Counted from the stretch's first letter, positions 21,105 to 34,117 are shown. The stretch is DNA of 64,000 nucleotides from Neoarius graeffei (GCF_027579695.1 NC_083596.1:49785257-49849256), one strand, 5' to 3'. Numbers and translations are program-made. The notes: a model not told the origin generated them from the letters alone.

Positions 21105-22063
21105 CATAGACATTTAAACATAGACGCCGCATTGAGCTGGTGGCCCCGTTGCTGGGATACGTCAGAGTGTCCGCCATATTTGATGTGGCAAATCTTCCCC
21201 GTAAACCAATGCAAGTAAATGGACTGAACTTCATAAAGCCCCTTTCTACAATAATATTTAACTCGATGCCTTTTATTCACCCATTAAGACACACACATAT
21301 ATATTTGGGAAACAAAAAGGCATCAACACAACACATATAACTTTTAATGTGATGGTTGTAAATAGTGGGTGAAATAACCTGTACACTGCAAACTAGCGAC
21401 AGATACGCAATAGATAGCTCAGGTAAGCTAATCAGTCAGCATACCGTAGCAAGCTACCAAAACCTGAGGCCAAAATAACCAACCTACAAGACTGAATATG
21501 ATAAATGATGGAAATAGTGGAAAAACTGGAAATAGTGAATGAAAATAAAAATGTACTGTTTTATTTATTGAGTCACCACACAGACCTACTCTCGTTGAAT
21601 AAAGTGAGCTGAATGACCGCCAAACTGAGTTCGGCCAGGTTCTAACGTCATACCAAAACAAAATACATCACTGATTCCTTCACATTCAGAAAGGTTAAAA
21701 ACATTCATCATACGTTCAAAAACGTTCATCATAGTGTGGCACTGTATTCTGTAATTCTCACTGCTTATAACTCTACACCTACCCGGTGGAGATGAGCTGG
21801 GAAACTGAAGACTGAAGGAACAGTATTGAAAAGTATTTTTCCAGTCTCACCTGTGAAAGGAAATCCCATGTGATCTCGTTTGGACGGTAAACCTGTTGGT
21901 ACAGTTAAACGCAGCACATGAATGACGCATCTTTATTCTCGGCTACTGTCTAGACGCTATACCAGAGACGGTTGAAGAATCTCCACTTTGCCACATCCAA
22001 TATGGCGGCGAGGATGACGTATGATTCTACACAGAATGTGGCATTTATGTTTATATGTCTATG
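21105..22063. mobile_element. 959-bp hAT-like MITE upstream of Va2
   Basis: Ends CATAGACATTTAAACATA and TATGTTTATATGTCTATG form inverted repeats; flanked by a perfect 8-bp duplication AGGTTCAG (21097-21104, 22064-22071). The empty site is intact in units A, 4 and 5. No transposase ORF; a hydrophobic minus frame at 21428-21661 has no recognisable domain. The 8-bp duplication suggests hAT. Confidence 0.85.
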
Positions 22064-22257
22064 AGGTTCAGAACCCCTGACATAAAGGATCCAGCTCTGA
22101 ATGAAGTTTGGTCTGAGTCGAGGAAATTCAGAACACGAGGGTCTGTGGAAACTTTATCAAGCAGAGATTTCAATGTTCATTTCTTTAAAAAACTGAGCAA
22201 CAAAGTCCTTAAAAGGTGCACTGAGAAATAATTGTGTTTTCCCCAAGATACGACTCC

Positions 22258-22390
22258 GAGTCCTGATCAGTGTGTGGACGTCACTCTCGCTCAGGATACA
22301 CCTGCTGGACCCCTGATCTCTAATTTCAGCTCCATGGAAATTATGTAGTTTCTCTCTTTCTGAGTGGAAAAGAGACAAACTCTGAATGTC
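22258..22390 (+). promoter_or_regulatory. Conserved upstream block of Va2
   Basis: E-box CACCTG 22299-22304 and ATGGAAAT 22334-22341. The CRE-like part is shortened to GGACGTCACT. It ends about 260 bp before the ATG. Confidence 0.4.
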
Positions 22391-22652
22391 AACATGTTAA
22401 AAAAATTTATTTGATTTAAACTCAGTTCAGCAGTCGGGTTCCACAGATGATATAAATACTGAAACAGATACAACATGATAACTCTGATTCTAAAGAACTC
22501 AGTGTAAAGATGTGGACTCGAGAGCACATGACTCCTCCCTCTGCCCCGCCTCCTGTCTCTCTTATAGCACGCCCCTGCAGTCTCTCCTTTATCTGCTCCT
22601 CACGCTGCTCATCTCTTCACTCATCACGAGAGTCCCATCACACACAGATACG

Positions 22653-23112
22653 ATGCTGCCAGCGCTCTGCTCTCTCCTCACTGCTCTCTCATGTAAGATG
22701 TCACAACTCTGGAGCTCATCAGCATTTGGACTCCGTCTAATGTGAGCATGAAGCCATGTAACGTGTGCTGTTTTTATTCCAGGTGTCAGTGGCGTGACTG
22801 TGGTGACACAGAAGCCTCCTGTTCTCACACTGACTCAAGGGCAGACGGCCACCATGGACTGTAACCTGGGGACTGTTGTTGATAGATCTGCACGCTGGTA
22901 CAAACAGGTTCCTGGAGGAGTTCCTCAGCATGTATTAAGAAATTATCATGGCTGGAGCTCTCCTGAATATGGGTCCGGTTTCTCGTCTCCTAAATTCACA
23001 TCTACACACTCCTCTAAATCAGATTATAACCTGATTATCAGTAATGTAGAGGTGGGAGACTCGGCAGTGTATTACTGTAAAACATGGGACGACTCTGCTA
23101 AAGAGTTCGTAT
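22653..23112 (+). CDS. Ig light-chain V gene Va2
   Basis: Leader 22653-22692, V exon 22783-23112. Same frameworks as Va1 but a different CDR1 (VVDRSAR, one codon longer), FR2/CDR2 side QHVLRNYHGWSSPEYG, and 3' end CKTWDDSAKEFV. Cysteines and WYKQ are kept, and the frame is open to the RSS, so it looks functional. Confidence 0.9.
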
Positions 23113-23140
23113 CACAGTGATGTACACCATGACAAAAACC
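23113..23140 (+). other. V-RSS of Va2
   Basis: CACAGTG 23113-23119, 12-bp spacer, ACAAAAACC 23132-23140; identical to Va1. Confidence 0.95.
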
Positions 23141-23746
23141 TCCTCACTGCTCACACTCACTTCTGCTTTCACACAACACGAGAAACAACAAAAACCTCAA
23201 CTTCAAATCACTGGAACTGAAGTGGAAAATCACTCGATGTTCACTGAGAATTCTTCACAGTCGCAGATCACAGATACGGTACGACCTTTTATTCCACATT
23301 TATGAAATTCTGAGTTCAGTTCTTTTGCTTTCATGAGCTCAGTATGATCAGGTGATCTACAGCTGAGAGCTTTTCCCCAGATTTCCTCTGATTTTTGTGA
23401 TTAGTGACACTGACAGTGTAAGATACTAACTGCTCCCTGGTCCACACCAGATCCACAAGGAGCTCCTCAGTGTGTGTGAGAGGATGATAAGAGCTGAAGA
23501 TTTCCGGGTCGCACTTGGTTTTATTTCTCTTGTTGACGTTTCTTGATTCTCCAAGAAAGATTTGATGACGTGCACTGATTCTCTTCAGCAGGACGTGTGA
23601 ACAGAACAGTGTAGAACAGAGACGTGTGATTCACTGACACTGGAATGGGATCCTAAAGGAGTGTGTGCTGATCGTAGACAGTAGAAGAGAGAGCTGGAGT
23701 CTGGAGGACGTTTCACTTCCTCTGCTGTCACTTCTGTATCTGAGGA

Positions 23747-23785
23747 GGTTTCTGTACGGGTGAGGACACTGAATGAATCGCTGTG
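23747..23785 (+). other. J-RSS of J2
   Basis: GGTTTCTGT 23747-23755, 23-bp spacer, CGCTGTG 23779-23785. Preceded by a 606-bp V-J gap without genes. Confidence 0.92.
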
Positions 23786-23819
23786 GTATTCGGCCAAGGA
23801 ACAAAGCTGATCGTCAGCG
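23786..23819 (+). CDS. Ig light-chain J segment J2
   Basis: Encodes VFGQGTKLIVS; sequence identical to J1; donor GTAAGT follows. Confidence 0.93.
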
Positions 23820-24250
23820 GTAAGTAAAACTTCTCACCTCTGTTTTCGTACACTAGACTTCTACACCGCTTCACATTCACACTGCATGTTCTCGCATCGA
23901 CTTTTATTTCTTTTTCCAGTTTGAGAAAGTGAGTTTGACATTTCAGATGTGGCTTTTAGTTTGTGTCTCGGTCAGTTTTTAATAAATTGTACATTTAACG
24001 TAAGACTGAGGGAATTGTTTAGTTATTTTCTTGATTTGTAATTTCCTTGAGATGTATCTAAATGTTAATTTAGACATTTTTAATCCTTAATTTGTTTTGT
24101 TTTCTGATATTTTGCCATAAAGACAGATTTATTGCTTTGTTCTTCATGGAAATGTTCCAACATTGATTTAAAAGTGTATGACATTCCTCTCTGCACATTA
24201 GATGTGTGTTATTTTGGTTAATGAATATCTCCTGCTGTGTGTGGAATCAG

Positions 24251-24573
24251 ACGCTGCTCTCCCGGCTCCTGTTCTGACCGTTCTCCCTCCGTCCAGTGAA
24301 GAGCTGAAGTCTAAAAAAGGCACTCTAGTGTGTTTGGCCAGCGACGTGGCCGGCGGTTTTGCTGATGTGCGTTGGTTCGTGAACGGGAACTCGGTCACCA
24401 GTGGAGTCATCAGCGGCTCTGCGCAGCAGCAAGCCAATAAGAAATTCACACTGAGCAGCTATTTGACCATCGACAGCTCCGAGTGGGAAAACAACAAAGT
24501 CATAACATGTGAAGTGTCTGCTGGAGGAAAAGCCGCATCGGTGAAGATTAACAAGTCTGAATGCAGTGAATGA
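24251..24573 (+). CDS. Ig light-chain constant gene C2
   Basis: Encodes exactly the same C domain as C1, with the same cysteines, Trp and SECSE end. The 431-bp J-C intron before it differs from cassette 1 at several positions, so the exon is better conserved than its own intron. AATAAA lies about 155 bp after the stop. Confidence 0.92.
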
Positions 24574-25411
24574 ACCTGATCCCAGCTTTTACATGTTTAC
24601 TGTTGAGTTGCAAATCTTTCTTAGACCTGCAGTTTAAACTGTAGAAAATAATTCCTTCTTACTGAGACTATAATGTCCTGATGATGCAATCGTTTTGTTT
24701 TTGTGTTTGAGAAATAAGTTGAAGTTCAATAAAGTGCATTACAGAAAAAGAACTGTTTGTCTATAATTCTCTAAACTAGCTGATAATCTCACAGACATCA
24801 AATCAAAAGGACAAAAAAACAGAAAATCATAGCAGGAAGGGATCAAATTCAGGGTTCATGCTGCTGAATAAAATTCTACTGGATGGATTTTGTGATTTTT
24901 TTTTCTCCTTCTGATGTCCAACGTTCGTGTTTAATCCAGAGCAGAAAAGCCCACACTGATCACTGTCCAGTTTAATGTGATAAACAGAGAGAATTCCAAA
25001 GACCTTTAGGCAGAAAAGAACAAATCCTCAGAGTCTGAAGTTCAGATCACACACGTGTGGAACCTGCTGAAGTTTTGGTGACGTCACACACATTTCAATT
25101 CACATCTGACTTGTACAAATGTAGAAACGTTTAAAAGAAAGTATTTCAATGAAAACCTGCACACAGCAGCAATCTAGAAGGAAGGACAAAAGATCATGAA
25201 GATGAAATCAAATTCTCATCCAAAGTTTCCATCAAATGTACACGAATGATGTGAAACACGTCACGTCAGTTTGATCAAAGTGACCGAGACGCTTAAATAT
25301 AAACTGAACAATAAATCTGGAATAACATTTGAAACACACAGCTGTGTAACTTGTTCTGCTGAAGTTTTACTGAGGAGCACTGATGTGGAAATTTTCCACA
25401 AGAGGTTGTCA
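24574..25411 (+). other. C2 3' UTR and spacer to Vb2
   Basis: Near-identical to 12394-13229; no gene beyond the polyadenylation signal. Confidence 0.65.
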
Positions 25412-25555
25412 GAGTCCTAATCAGTGTGTGGACGTCGTCTCTCGCTCAGGATACACCTGCTGGCCTCGAATCTCTAATTTCAGCTCCATGGAAATGATGT
25501 GGTTTCTTTCTTTCACTTCTCTCTGAGTGGACAAACGACAAACTCTGTATGTTAA
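25412..25555 (+). promoter_or_regulatory. Conserved upstream block of Vb2
   Basis: GGACGTCGTC, E-box CACCTG 25454-25459 and ATGGAAAT present, at the same distance as before Vb1. Confidence 0.4.
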
Positions 25556-25859
25556 TGCTTCAATAAAACTATTCATTTCAATGCATCAATAATTCTAATG
25601 GAAATCAGGTTCAATCAAACTCAACTGTGATCCTGATCATGTTATTGTGATGTGTTCTGATTCATGTTGTGGGTTCTTGCTGTATTTACAGACTGATATC
25701 TGAAAGTGCGTCTCATTAATCTAAAGCACTGACATGAGATTGACATCTGCTGTTCTTTCCACTGGTCTGATTGGCTGATAGCAGATCCAGGTCCCGCCTC
25801 TGACTCTTTATGAAAGCTGGCTCGACTCTGTTCATCACTCTGCTGATCTCACTGACATC

Positions 25860-26343
25860 ATGCTGCTCACCGTCTGCGCTCTGCTCCCTGCTCTGGCATG
25901 TAAGATTCCTGCTCCTGCTTTTCCTCTTCACACTGATGCCTTTTCCTTCATTATAAAGCTCTGTTCAGTGATAATGACACTCTGACACTCGGTGTTGCTT
26001 TCTGTTGCAGTGGTCAGTTCACAGAAAGTTGTGACGCAAAAGCCTTCGGTTATAACAGAAGATAAGGGAAAAACTGTCACTCTGGACTGTAACATCGCGA
26101 AGGATGAAGGCTACTATGTATCCTGGTATAAACAGATTCCACAAGAAGCTCCACAGTTTGTGTTGAGATTTTATCAGTCTCACACCTCTCCTGATAAATA
26201 TGGAGACAATTTTTCTTCCACACGCTTCACATCTAAAGCCTCTTCAAAAATCGACTATCAGTTAATAATCAGTAATGTAGAGGTGGGAGACTCGGCAGTG
26301 TATTACTGTCAAACATGGGACAACTCTGCTAAAGAGCGGGTAT
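25860..26343 (+). CDS. Ig light-chain V gene Vb2
   Basis: Leader 25860-25899, V exon 26011-26343. CDR1 DEGYYVS is one codon longer than in Vb1; FR2 is WYKQIPQEAP; 3' end CQTWDNSAKERV. The CCAAT and TATA-like promoter elements of Vb1 are conserved. Open and with both cysteines. Confidence 0.9.
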
Positions 26344-26371
26344 CACAGTGATGTACACCATGACAAAAACC
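26344..26371 (+). other. V-RSS of Vb2
   Basis: CACAGTG 26344-26350, ATGTACACCATG, ACAAAAACC 26363-26371. Confidence 0.95.
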
Positions 26372-27102
26372 TCCTCACTGCTCACACTCACTTCTGCTTT
26401 CACACAACACGAGAAACAACAAAAACCTCAACTTCAAATCACTGGAACTGAAGTGGAAACTCATTCAATGTTCATTGAAGACACTTTGAATTCTTCACAG
26501 TCGAAGATCACAGATACGGTACGACCTTTTATTCCACATTTATGAAACTCTCAGTTCAGTTCTTTTGCTTTCATGAGCTCAGTATGATCAGGTGATCTAC
26601 AGCTGAGAGCTTTTCCCCAGATTTCCTCTGATTTTTGTGATTAGTGACACTGAACCTCCACTCTGACAGCCTGAAAAGGCTGTTCCAAAGGAGAGGAGGA
26701 CAGCTAGGGATAAGGCTAAAAAAAAATCACTGCACAAATGGCTAATGTAAGTGATGCCGGGGTCCCACAGTCCTAGAAATGTTAAATTTACTTCTGTTTT
26801 TTTTTTTTGCACATTTACTTTTCATCTTTTGTCCTTCCACTATTGCATCTTTTTGTATCAACTATAACTGTTCCTCTATTTCCTTATTTATCTAGATATA
26901 TTTCTCTATCTTCTCTTTCTTTCTGTCTCTTTCCCTTCAATTTTCCTCCCACGTGATTTGGGGTACATGGCAAGGCTCACACAATCACAGGAAACCTGAA
27001 AAAAGAAATGTGCACCCATATGACAGTTTATACCAGCAGATGTGGTTAAATTAAGGCACATGGACTGAATTAAGATGCTAATCTAGAAAAATGTCCTTTC
27101 AG
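26372..27102. other. Spacer after Vb2
   Basis: Corresponds to 14187-14921. The Lys/Glu-rich minus frame is interrupted here, which argues against it being a gene. Confidence 0.6.
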
Positions 27103-28387
27103 TGTGATGTCGATGCTGGACGAGAGTGCATCATTAAGGGAGACTTTGTCTTCACAGGTGAAGGTCCAGATAACCTTCTACAGGAATATGTGGCATGTAT
27201 ATGAATCAGTGCTTACACTTATCTTCCCCTCTTCTCTTGTTCTCATTCTTGATCACTTGTGCTGAAATTATTCATCGATTAAAAGAATGTATTATCACTT
27301 GTATAATCTATTTTTTCTGTTTCATAACATAATCAATCGTGTTGCTGGTTAAATGATCTTAAACGTAGAATAAATGTTTCTCAAGAACAACTGTGCAATA
27401 CACTTTTTGTCAAATTCAGTAAATATCTCCTCGTGGTCCGCCAGCTGTCTGATCTGTGTGTGCGCTGAAAAAGAATCCAGTGTTCATACACAACCATGGT
27501 TCCATTGATTTGTCAGTGGGCAACAAAGTGGCTCGGACCAAGCCTCATAACATTATTTCAGCCAGTCAGCAGGCGCATTCAAAGTGTTTTATCATGGAAC
27601 AGATAATGCTTCCATTTTATTAAATGTTTATATAATGTTCTGCTGTAGTTACTTGTTCTTGTCTCTAAATTTACCTTCCTTCTAACTTTCACCTGACCTT
27701 GATCTATCGTGTCACTATGTTATGTTTTTCCTTTTCTCGATAGGGCTTGGTGAAAAGGTTTGATTTACCTAACTTTGGTTTACCTACCTTTTGTCTGTTT
27801 TGTACAGAGCATGGATCAAAACACCATCAACGAGGCCATTGAAGACACCACTGTTGGGCTCTATGTTCCGAAAGAACATGCCTCAAGTGATGAAGCAGAG
27901 GACATTGCACTGCAAAAAACTGATACTTGAATTTGAGGAGAAAATAATTTCACTCATATGAAGTATCTTGCGGCATGGACAGATATTTTTACTTGATAAG
28001 ACATCCTAGAATAAGTTGGTTGCAATCCAGAACTACGTTTAATAATCTCAGAATTGGGGTCTCCTATTCTTCTAATAGGAAATGCTTGATCTATTGTTTC
28101 AACCATTTTCAAGATATTTTCACTTGCTAAGATATCATTTTTTGCAGTGTGGCATTGTTCTTGAAGGTATCAAGGTTTTTACAAGATCTTGATAATGTAG
28201 CATTAGCTGTTGCTATGATATATGCACTGAACCTCAGCTACCCTGCTGACCTCCACTACACTTTTGAGGTAATCCAAAAGATTTGGATGGCACTGGATGG
28301 AGGTAAACTTTCCAACAAAGCACTTGCTCTGAAAAACTGGCTCTCTCAGTCAACGGGTCAGACTGATTTCTGTTGTGTATCTGCTTT
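27103..28387 (+). pseudogene. SAMD3-like 3' exons relic, copy 2
   Basis: Pieces 27103-27195 (CDVDAGRECIIKGDFVFTGE), 27808-27907 (SMDQNTINEAIEDTTVGL) and 28150-28387. No hAT insertion here. An extra T near 28175 shifts the last piece, so it reads in another frame than copy 1. Confidence 0.45.
27908..28149 (+). mobile_element. CACTG MITE in SAMD3-like relic 2
   Basis: Same insertion as at 17591, here 242 bp, with TG on both sides. The centre differs: an ATTTCACTCATATG stretch is inverted in order relative to copy 1. Confidence 0.83.
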
Positions 28388-28822
28388 TTTTAAAAATTAT
28401 TTGTGTTTATTTCTCAGTGATGAGTTTATGCAGGGTTGATTACTTTTTGTTTGTAAATCCACTTTGATCTGTCAAAGTTGTCAGCTATGTAAAATGGTGT
28501 TCACAGGGTTAACCCTCATGGTAAAGTTTTTTTTTTAATGAAGCACTAGATCTTATTTGCCTTATTCAGTGTGTGGCAAGTTTGGTTTCCTTCAGTAAAA
28601 TGCTGTTCTTGTTATTTTGTATTCACTCTTGAGGATGCACTGTTGCGCTGTACGAACAGTTCACAATATTTTTTGAATGTACTGTGATAAGTTTATACTG
28701 TCATTCTGCTGTGACTGAAGTTTGTATGTGCTTCCATTGATACACTGAAAGCAGTGCAAAGTTAGATTCCATGTATCATGAATCCATTGCACTTTACGCA
28801 GAATTTACTTTTAATTGATTTA
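28388..28822. other. Spacer after relic 2
   Basis: As 18069-18499; no gene seen. Confidence 0.55.
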
Positions 28823-30424
28823 CAACCTCGATTCCAAAAAAGTTAGGACAAAGTACAAATTGTAAATAAAAACGGAATGCAATAATTTACAAATCTCAAA
28901 AACTGATATTGTATTCATAATAGAACATAGACAACATATCAGATGTTGAAAGTGAGACATTTTGAAATTTCATGCCAAATATTGGCTCATTTGAAATTTC
29001 ATGACAGCAACACATCTCAAAAAAGTTGGGACAGGGGCAATAAGAGGCTGGAAAAGTTAAAGGTACAAAAAAGGAACAGCTGGAGGACCAAATTGCAACT
29101 CATTAGGTCAATTGGCAATAGGTCATTAACATGACTGGGTATAAAAAGAGCATCTTGGAGTGGCAGCGGCTCTCAGAAGTAAAGATGGGAAGAGGATCAC
29201 CAATCCCCCTAATTCTGCGCCGACAAATAGTGGAGCGATATCAGAAAGGAGTTCGACAGTGTAAAATTGCAAAGAGTTTGAACATAGCATCATCTACAGT
29301 GCATAATATCATCAAAAGACTCAGAGAATCTGGAAGAATCTCTGTGCGTAAGGGTCAAGGCCGGAAAACCATACTGGGTGCCCGTGATCTTCGGGCCCTT
29401 AGGCGGCACTGCGTTACATACAGGCATGCTTCTGTATTGGAAATCACAAAATGGGCTCAGGAATATTTCCGGAGAACATTATCTGTGAACACAATTCACC
29501 GTGCCATCCGCCGTTGCCAGCTAAAACTCTATAGTTCAAAGAAGAAGCCGTAGCTAAACATGATCCAGAAGCGCAGACGTCTTCTCTGGGCCAAGGCTCA
29601 TTTAAAATGGGCTGTAGCAAAGTGGAAAGCTGTTCTGTGGTCAGACGAATCAAAATTTGAAGTTCTTTATGGAAATCAGGGATGCCGTGTCATTGGGACT
29701 AAAGAGGAGAAGGACGAGCCAAGTTCTTATCAGCGCTCAGTTCAGAAGCCTGCATCTCTGATGGTATGGGGTTGTATTAGTGCGTGTGGCATGGGCAGCT
29801 TACACATTTGGAAAGACACCATCAATGCTGAAAGGTATATCCAGGTTCTAGAGCAACATCTGCTCCCATCCAGACGACGTCTCTTTCAGGGAAGACCTTG
29901 CATTTTCCAACATGACAATGCCAAACCACATACTGCATCAATTACAGCATCATGGCTGCGTAAAAGAAGGGTCCGGGTACTGAACTGGCCAGCCTGCAGT
30001 CCAGATCTTTCACCCATAGAAAACATTTGGCGCATCATAAAACAGAAGATACAACAAAAAAGACCTAAGACAGTTGAGCAACTAGAATCCTACATGAGAC
30101 AAGAATGGGTTAACATTCCTATCCCTAAACTTGAGCAACTTGTCTCCTCAGTCCCCAGACGTTTACAGACTGTTGTAAAGAGAAAAGGGGATGTCTCACA
30201 GTGGGAAACATGGCCTTGTCCCAACTTTTTTGAGATGTGTTGTCATGAAATTTAAAATCACCTAATTTTTCTCTTTAAATGATGCATTTTCTCAGTTTAA
30301 ACATTTGATATGTCATCTATGTTCTATTCTGAATAAAATATGGAATTTTGAAACTTCCACATCATTGTATTCCATTTTTATTTACAATTTGTATTTTGTC
30401 CCAACTTTTTTGGAATCAGGGTTG
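28823..30424 (+). mobile_element. Tc1-like transposon, second family, copy 2 (1602 bp, nearly intact)
   Basis: Ends CAACCTCGATTCCAAAAAAG and CTTTTTTGGAATCAGGGTTG with TA on both sides, at the same site as the copy at 18500. Longest and best kept copy in the window. Confidence 0.93.
29185..30255 (+). pseudogene. Tc1-like transposase, second family, copy 2 (one nonsense codon)
   Basis: Starts MGRGSPIPLILRRQIVERYQ, with a paired-type helix-turn-helix (VRQCKIAKSLNIASSTVHNI) and GRKT linker. The DDE residues are all visible: WSDESKFEV, CIFQHDNAKPH, CSPDLSPIENIW. It ends FFEMCCHEI. The only defect I see is TAG at 29551-29553, where copy 1 has a Tyr codon TAT. Its 356 codons fit the family's usual length. 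It is not active as it stands. Confidence 0.9.
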
Positions 30425-31468
30425 TATTTTTGCTGTCAATTTACTGTGAAAACAGTTTTTGTGGTTTGTATTTTCATTATTTGTGTTTTGAATCTCCTGC
30501 TGGTAATGTAGTGGTTATCGTGTCCAGTTTTTGTGTTTTGATGCTGAATTTACTGTATGGCAACTGCACTGAGTCCTTCTGTTCAGGTAAAGTGTGTGAT
30601 CTGCAAAGTTTTAAGGATCAATACAGTCAAAGTTTAATACAGAACTCTGAATCTTTGTTTTTTGTCAATGCAGTCAGTTTTTTTTTAATATTTAATTTTT
30701 GTATTTGCACACACTCGGATACAAAACTGGTGTCTACAATGCATTTGGCTGGCTTTAATAAATCAAGTTAAAGTTACATTTAAAAATCAGGTATCCTGAA
30801 CATGATGAAATCACTTTAACATTACTCAGTTAATTGGTTTTGCAATCACTTTAAAAAAATATGTTAAATCAACGTGATTCTTTTAAATACTCGAACATGA
30901 TTGAAATATTTTGGTTTAACAAGTAATAATTAATTGAGAGAAGGAAATTGTCAGTAATTCACATTCTGATCATGTGGGACCGATGTACACAATAAAATCA
31001 AGTAAATCCAAAGGATTTTTTTTCAGTGTAGCGTGTAAGGATCGAATCCCATTGAGTGGTTTCTATATCCACTTCTTTTGAGTGTACTTCTTGGTTTGAA
31101 TAACTTGCTTGTTTGCTGAACACAAACATGGCAATAAGTTCTTGTGTTAATGGACCAGACTCCACTTTTGGATCATTAATCCCTTTTGACTGTGAATGTC
31201 CTCCATGCAGGGTTTTATGTTGGCATCTGGCACATCCATACAGTTTTAAATACAAAACCTACAATTTAAAACTTTGGTTTTATTGCATTTATTTAATTCC
31301 TGGACTCCCATCTGTAACAGGGAGTGATGTTGCATCCCATGAATACACTTTACACGAGATTATTACATTCTACTAAAATAGATGAGCCAAAATAATTGGA
31401 GATCTTTTTTAACAGCCCTGACTCGTTACAAGTATGAATAGGAGGGCCTTAAGGTAGATAAGGTTCAC
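30425..31468. other. Spacer before Va3, first part
   Basis: As 20071-21104; no gene recognised. Confidence 0.55.
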
Positions 31469-32426
31469 CATAGACATATAAACATAGACGCCGCATTGAG
31501 CTGGTGGCCCCGTTGCTGGGATACGTCTGAGTGTCCGGCATATTTGATGTGGCAAATCTTCCCCGTAAACCAATGCAAGTAAATGGACTGAACTTCATAA
31601 AGCCCCTTTCTACAATAATATTTAACTCGATGCCTTTTATTCACCCATTAAGACACACACGTATATATTTGGGAAAAAACAGGCATCAAAACAACACATA
31701 TAACTTTTAATGTGATGGTTGTAAATAGTGTGCGAAATACCCTGTACACTGCAAACTTGCGACAGATACGCGATAGATAGCTCAGGTAAGCTAATCAGTC
31801 AGCATACCGTAGCAAGCTACCAAAACCTGAGGCCAAAATAACCAACCTACAAGACTGAATATGATAAATGATGGAAATAGTGGAAAAACTGGAAATAGTG
31901 AATGAAAATAAAAATTTACTGTTTTATTTATTGAGTCACCACACAGACCTACTCTCGTTGAATAAAGTGAGCTGAATGACCGCCAAACTGAGTTCGGCCA
32001 GGTTCTAACGTCATACCAAAACAATATACATCACTGATTCCTTCACATTCAGAAAGGTTAAAAACATTCATCATACGTTCAAAAACGTTCATCATAGTGT
32101 GGCACTGTATTCTCTAATTCTCACTGCTTATAACCACACATCTACCCGGTGGAGATGAGCTGGGAAACTGAAGACTGAAGGAACAGTATTGAAAAGTATT
32201 TTTCCAGTCTCACCTGTGAAAGGTAATCCCATGTGATCTCGTTTGGACAGTAAACCTTTTGGTACAGTTAAACGCAGCACATGACTGACGCATCTTTATT
32301 CTCGGCTACTGTCTAGACGCTATACCAGAGACGGTTGAAGAATCTCCACTTTGCCACATCCAATATGGCGGCGAGGATGACGTATGATTCTACACAGAAT
32401 GTGGCATTTATGTTTATATGTCTATG
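31469..32426. mobile_element. hAT-like MITE upstream of Va3 (958 bp)
   Basis: Same insertion as at 21105; ends CATAGACATATAAACATA and TATGTTTATATGTCTATG. Target copies AGGTTCAC and AGGTTCAG now differ at one base. Confidence 0.85.
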
Positions 32427-32620
32427 AGGTTCAGAACCCCTGACATAAAGGATCCGGCTCTGAATGAAGTTTGGTCTGAGTCGAGGAAATTCAGAACACG
32501 AGGGTCTGTGGAAACTTTATCATGCAGAGATTTCAATGTTCATTTCTTTAAAAAACTGAGCAACAATGTCCTTAAAAGGTGCACTGAGAAATAATTGTGT
32601 TTTCCCCAAGAGACGACTCC

Positions 32621-32755
32621 GAGTCCTGATCAGTGTGTGGATGTCACACTCGCTCAGGATACACCTGCTGGACCCCTGATCTCTAATTTCAGCTCCATGG
32701 AAAGTATGTAGTTTCTCTCTTTCTGAGTGGAAAAGAGACAAACTCTGAATGTCAA
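32621..32755 (+). promoter_or_regulatory. Conserved upstream block of Va3
   Basis: E-box CACCTG at 32662-32667 kept. The CRE-like part is changed to GGATGTCACA and the octamer-like site to ATGGAAAG. Confidence 0.38.
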
Positions 32756-33014
32756 CATGTTAAAAAATGTATTTGAGTTAAACTCAGTTCAGCAGTCGGG
32801 TTCCACAGATGATATAAATACTGAAACAGATACAACATGATAACTCTGATTCTAAAGAACTCAGTGTGAAGATGTGGACTCGAGAGCACATGGCTCCTCC
32901 CTCTGCCGCGCCTCCTGTCTCTCTTATAGCACGCCCCTGCAGTCTCTCCTTTATCTGCTCCTCACGCTGCTCATCTCTTCACTCATCACGAGAGTCCCAT
33001 CACACACGGACACG

Positions 33015-33474
33015 ATGCTGCCAGCGCTCTGCTCTCTCCTCACTGCTCTCTCATGTAAGATGTCACAACTCTGGAGCTCATCAGCATTTGGACTCCGTCT
33101 AATGTGAGCATGAAGCCATGTAACGTGTGCTGTTTTTATTCCAGGTGTCAGTGGCGTGACTGTGGTGACACAGAAGCCTCCTGTTCTCACACTGACTCAA
33201 GGGCAGACGGCCACCATGGACTGTAACCTGGGGACTGTTGTTGATCAGTCTGCACGCTGGTACAAACAGGTTCCTGGAGGAGTTCCTCAGCATGTATTAA
33301 GAAATTATCATGGCTGGAGCTCTCCTTCATATGGGTCCGGTTTCTCGTCTCCTAAATTCACATCTACACACTCCTCTAAATCAGATTATAACCTGATTAT
33401 CAGTAATGTAGAGGTGGGAGACTCGGCAGTGTATTACTGTAAAACATGGGACAACTCTGCTAAAGAGTATGTAT
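33015..33474 (+). CDS. Ig light-chain V gene Va3
   Basis: Leader 33015-33054, V exon 33145-33474. Closest to Va2: CDR1 VVDQSAR, CDR2 side NYHGWSSPSYG, 3' end CKTWDNSAKEYV. Differences from Va2 fall almost only in CDR codons. Open, both cysteines present. Confidence 0.9.
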
Positions 33475-33502
33475 CACAGTGATGTACACCATGACAAAAA
33501 CC
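33475..33502 (+). other. V-RSS of Va3
   Basis: CACAGTG 33475-33481, ATGTACACCATG, ACAAAAACC 33494-33502. Confidence 0.95.
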
Positions 33503-34117
33503 TCCTCACTGCTCACACTCACTTCTGCTTTCACACAACACGAGAAACAACAAAAACCTCTACTTCAAATCACTGGAACTGAAGTGGAAACTCACTCGAT
33601 GTTCACTGAAGACACTTTGAATTCTTCACAGTCGAAGATCACAGATACGGTACGACCTTTTATTCCACATTTATGAAATTCTCACTTCAGTTCTTTTGCT
33701 TTCATGAGCTCAGTATGATCAGGTGATCTACAGCTGAGAGCTTGTCCCCAGATTTCCTATGATTTTTGTGATTAGTGACACTGACAGTGTAAGATACTAA
33801 CTGCTCCCTGGTCCACACCAGATCCACAAGGAGCTCCTCAGTGTGTGTGAGAGGATGATAAGAGCTGAAGGTTTCCGGGTCGCACTTGGTTTTATTTCTC
33901 TTGTTGACGTTTCTTGATTCTCCAAGAAAGATTTGATGACGTGCACTGATTCTCTTCAGCAGGACGTGTGAACAGAACAGTGTAGAACAGAGACGTGTGA
34001 TTCACTGACACTGGAATGGGATCTTAAAGGAGTGTGTGCTGATCGTAGACAGTAGAAGAGAGAGCTGGAGTCTGGAGGACGTTTCACTTCCTCTGCTGTC
34101 ACTTCTGTATCTGAGGA

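Noticed and set aside
21428-21661. Hydrophobic minus frame in both 959-bp MITEs
   Set aside because: Sits inside a non-autonomous transposon; no signal or family match is recognised.
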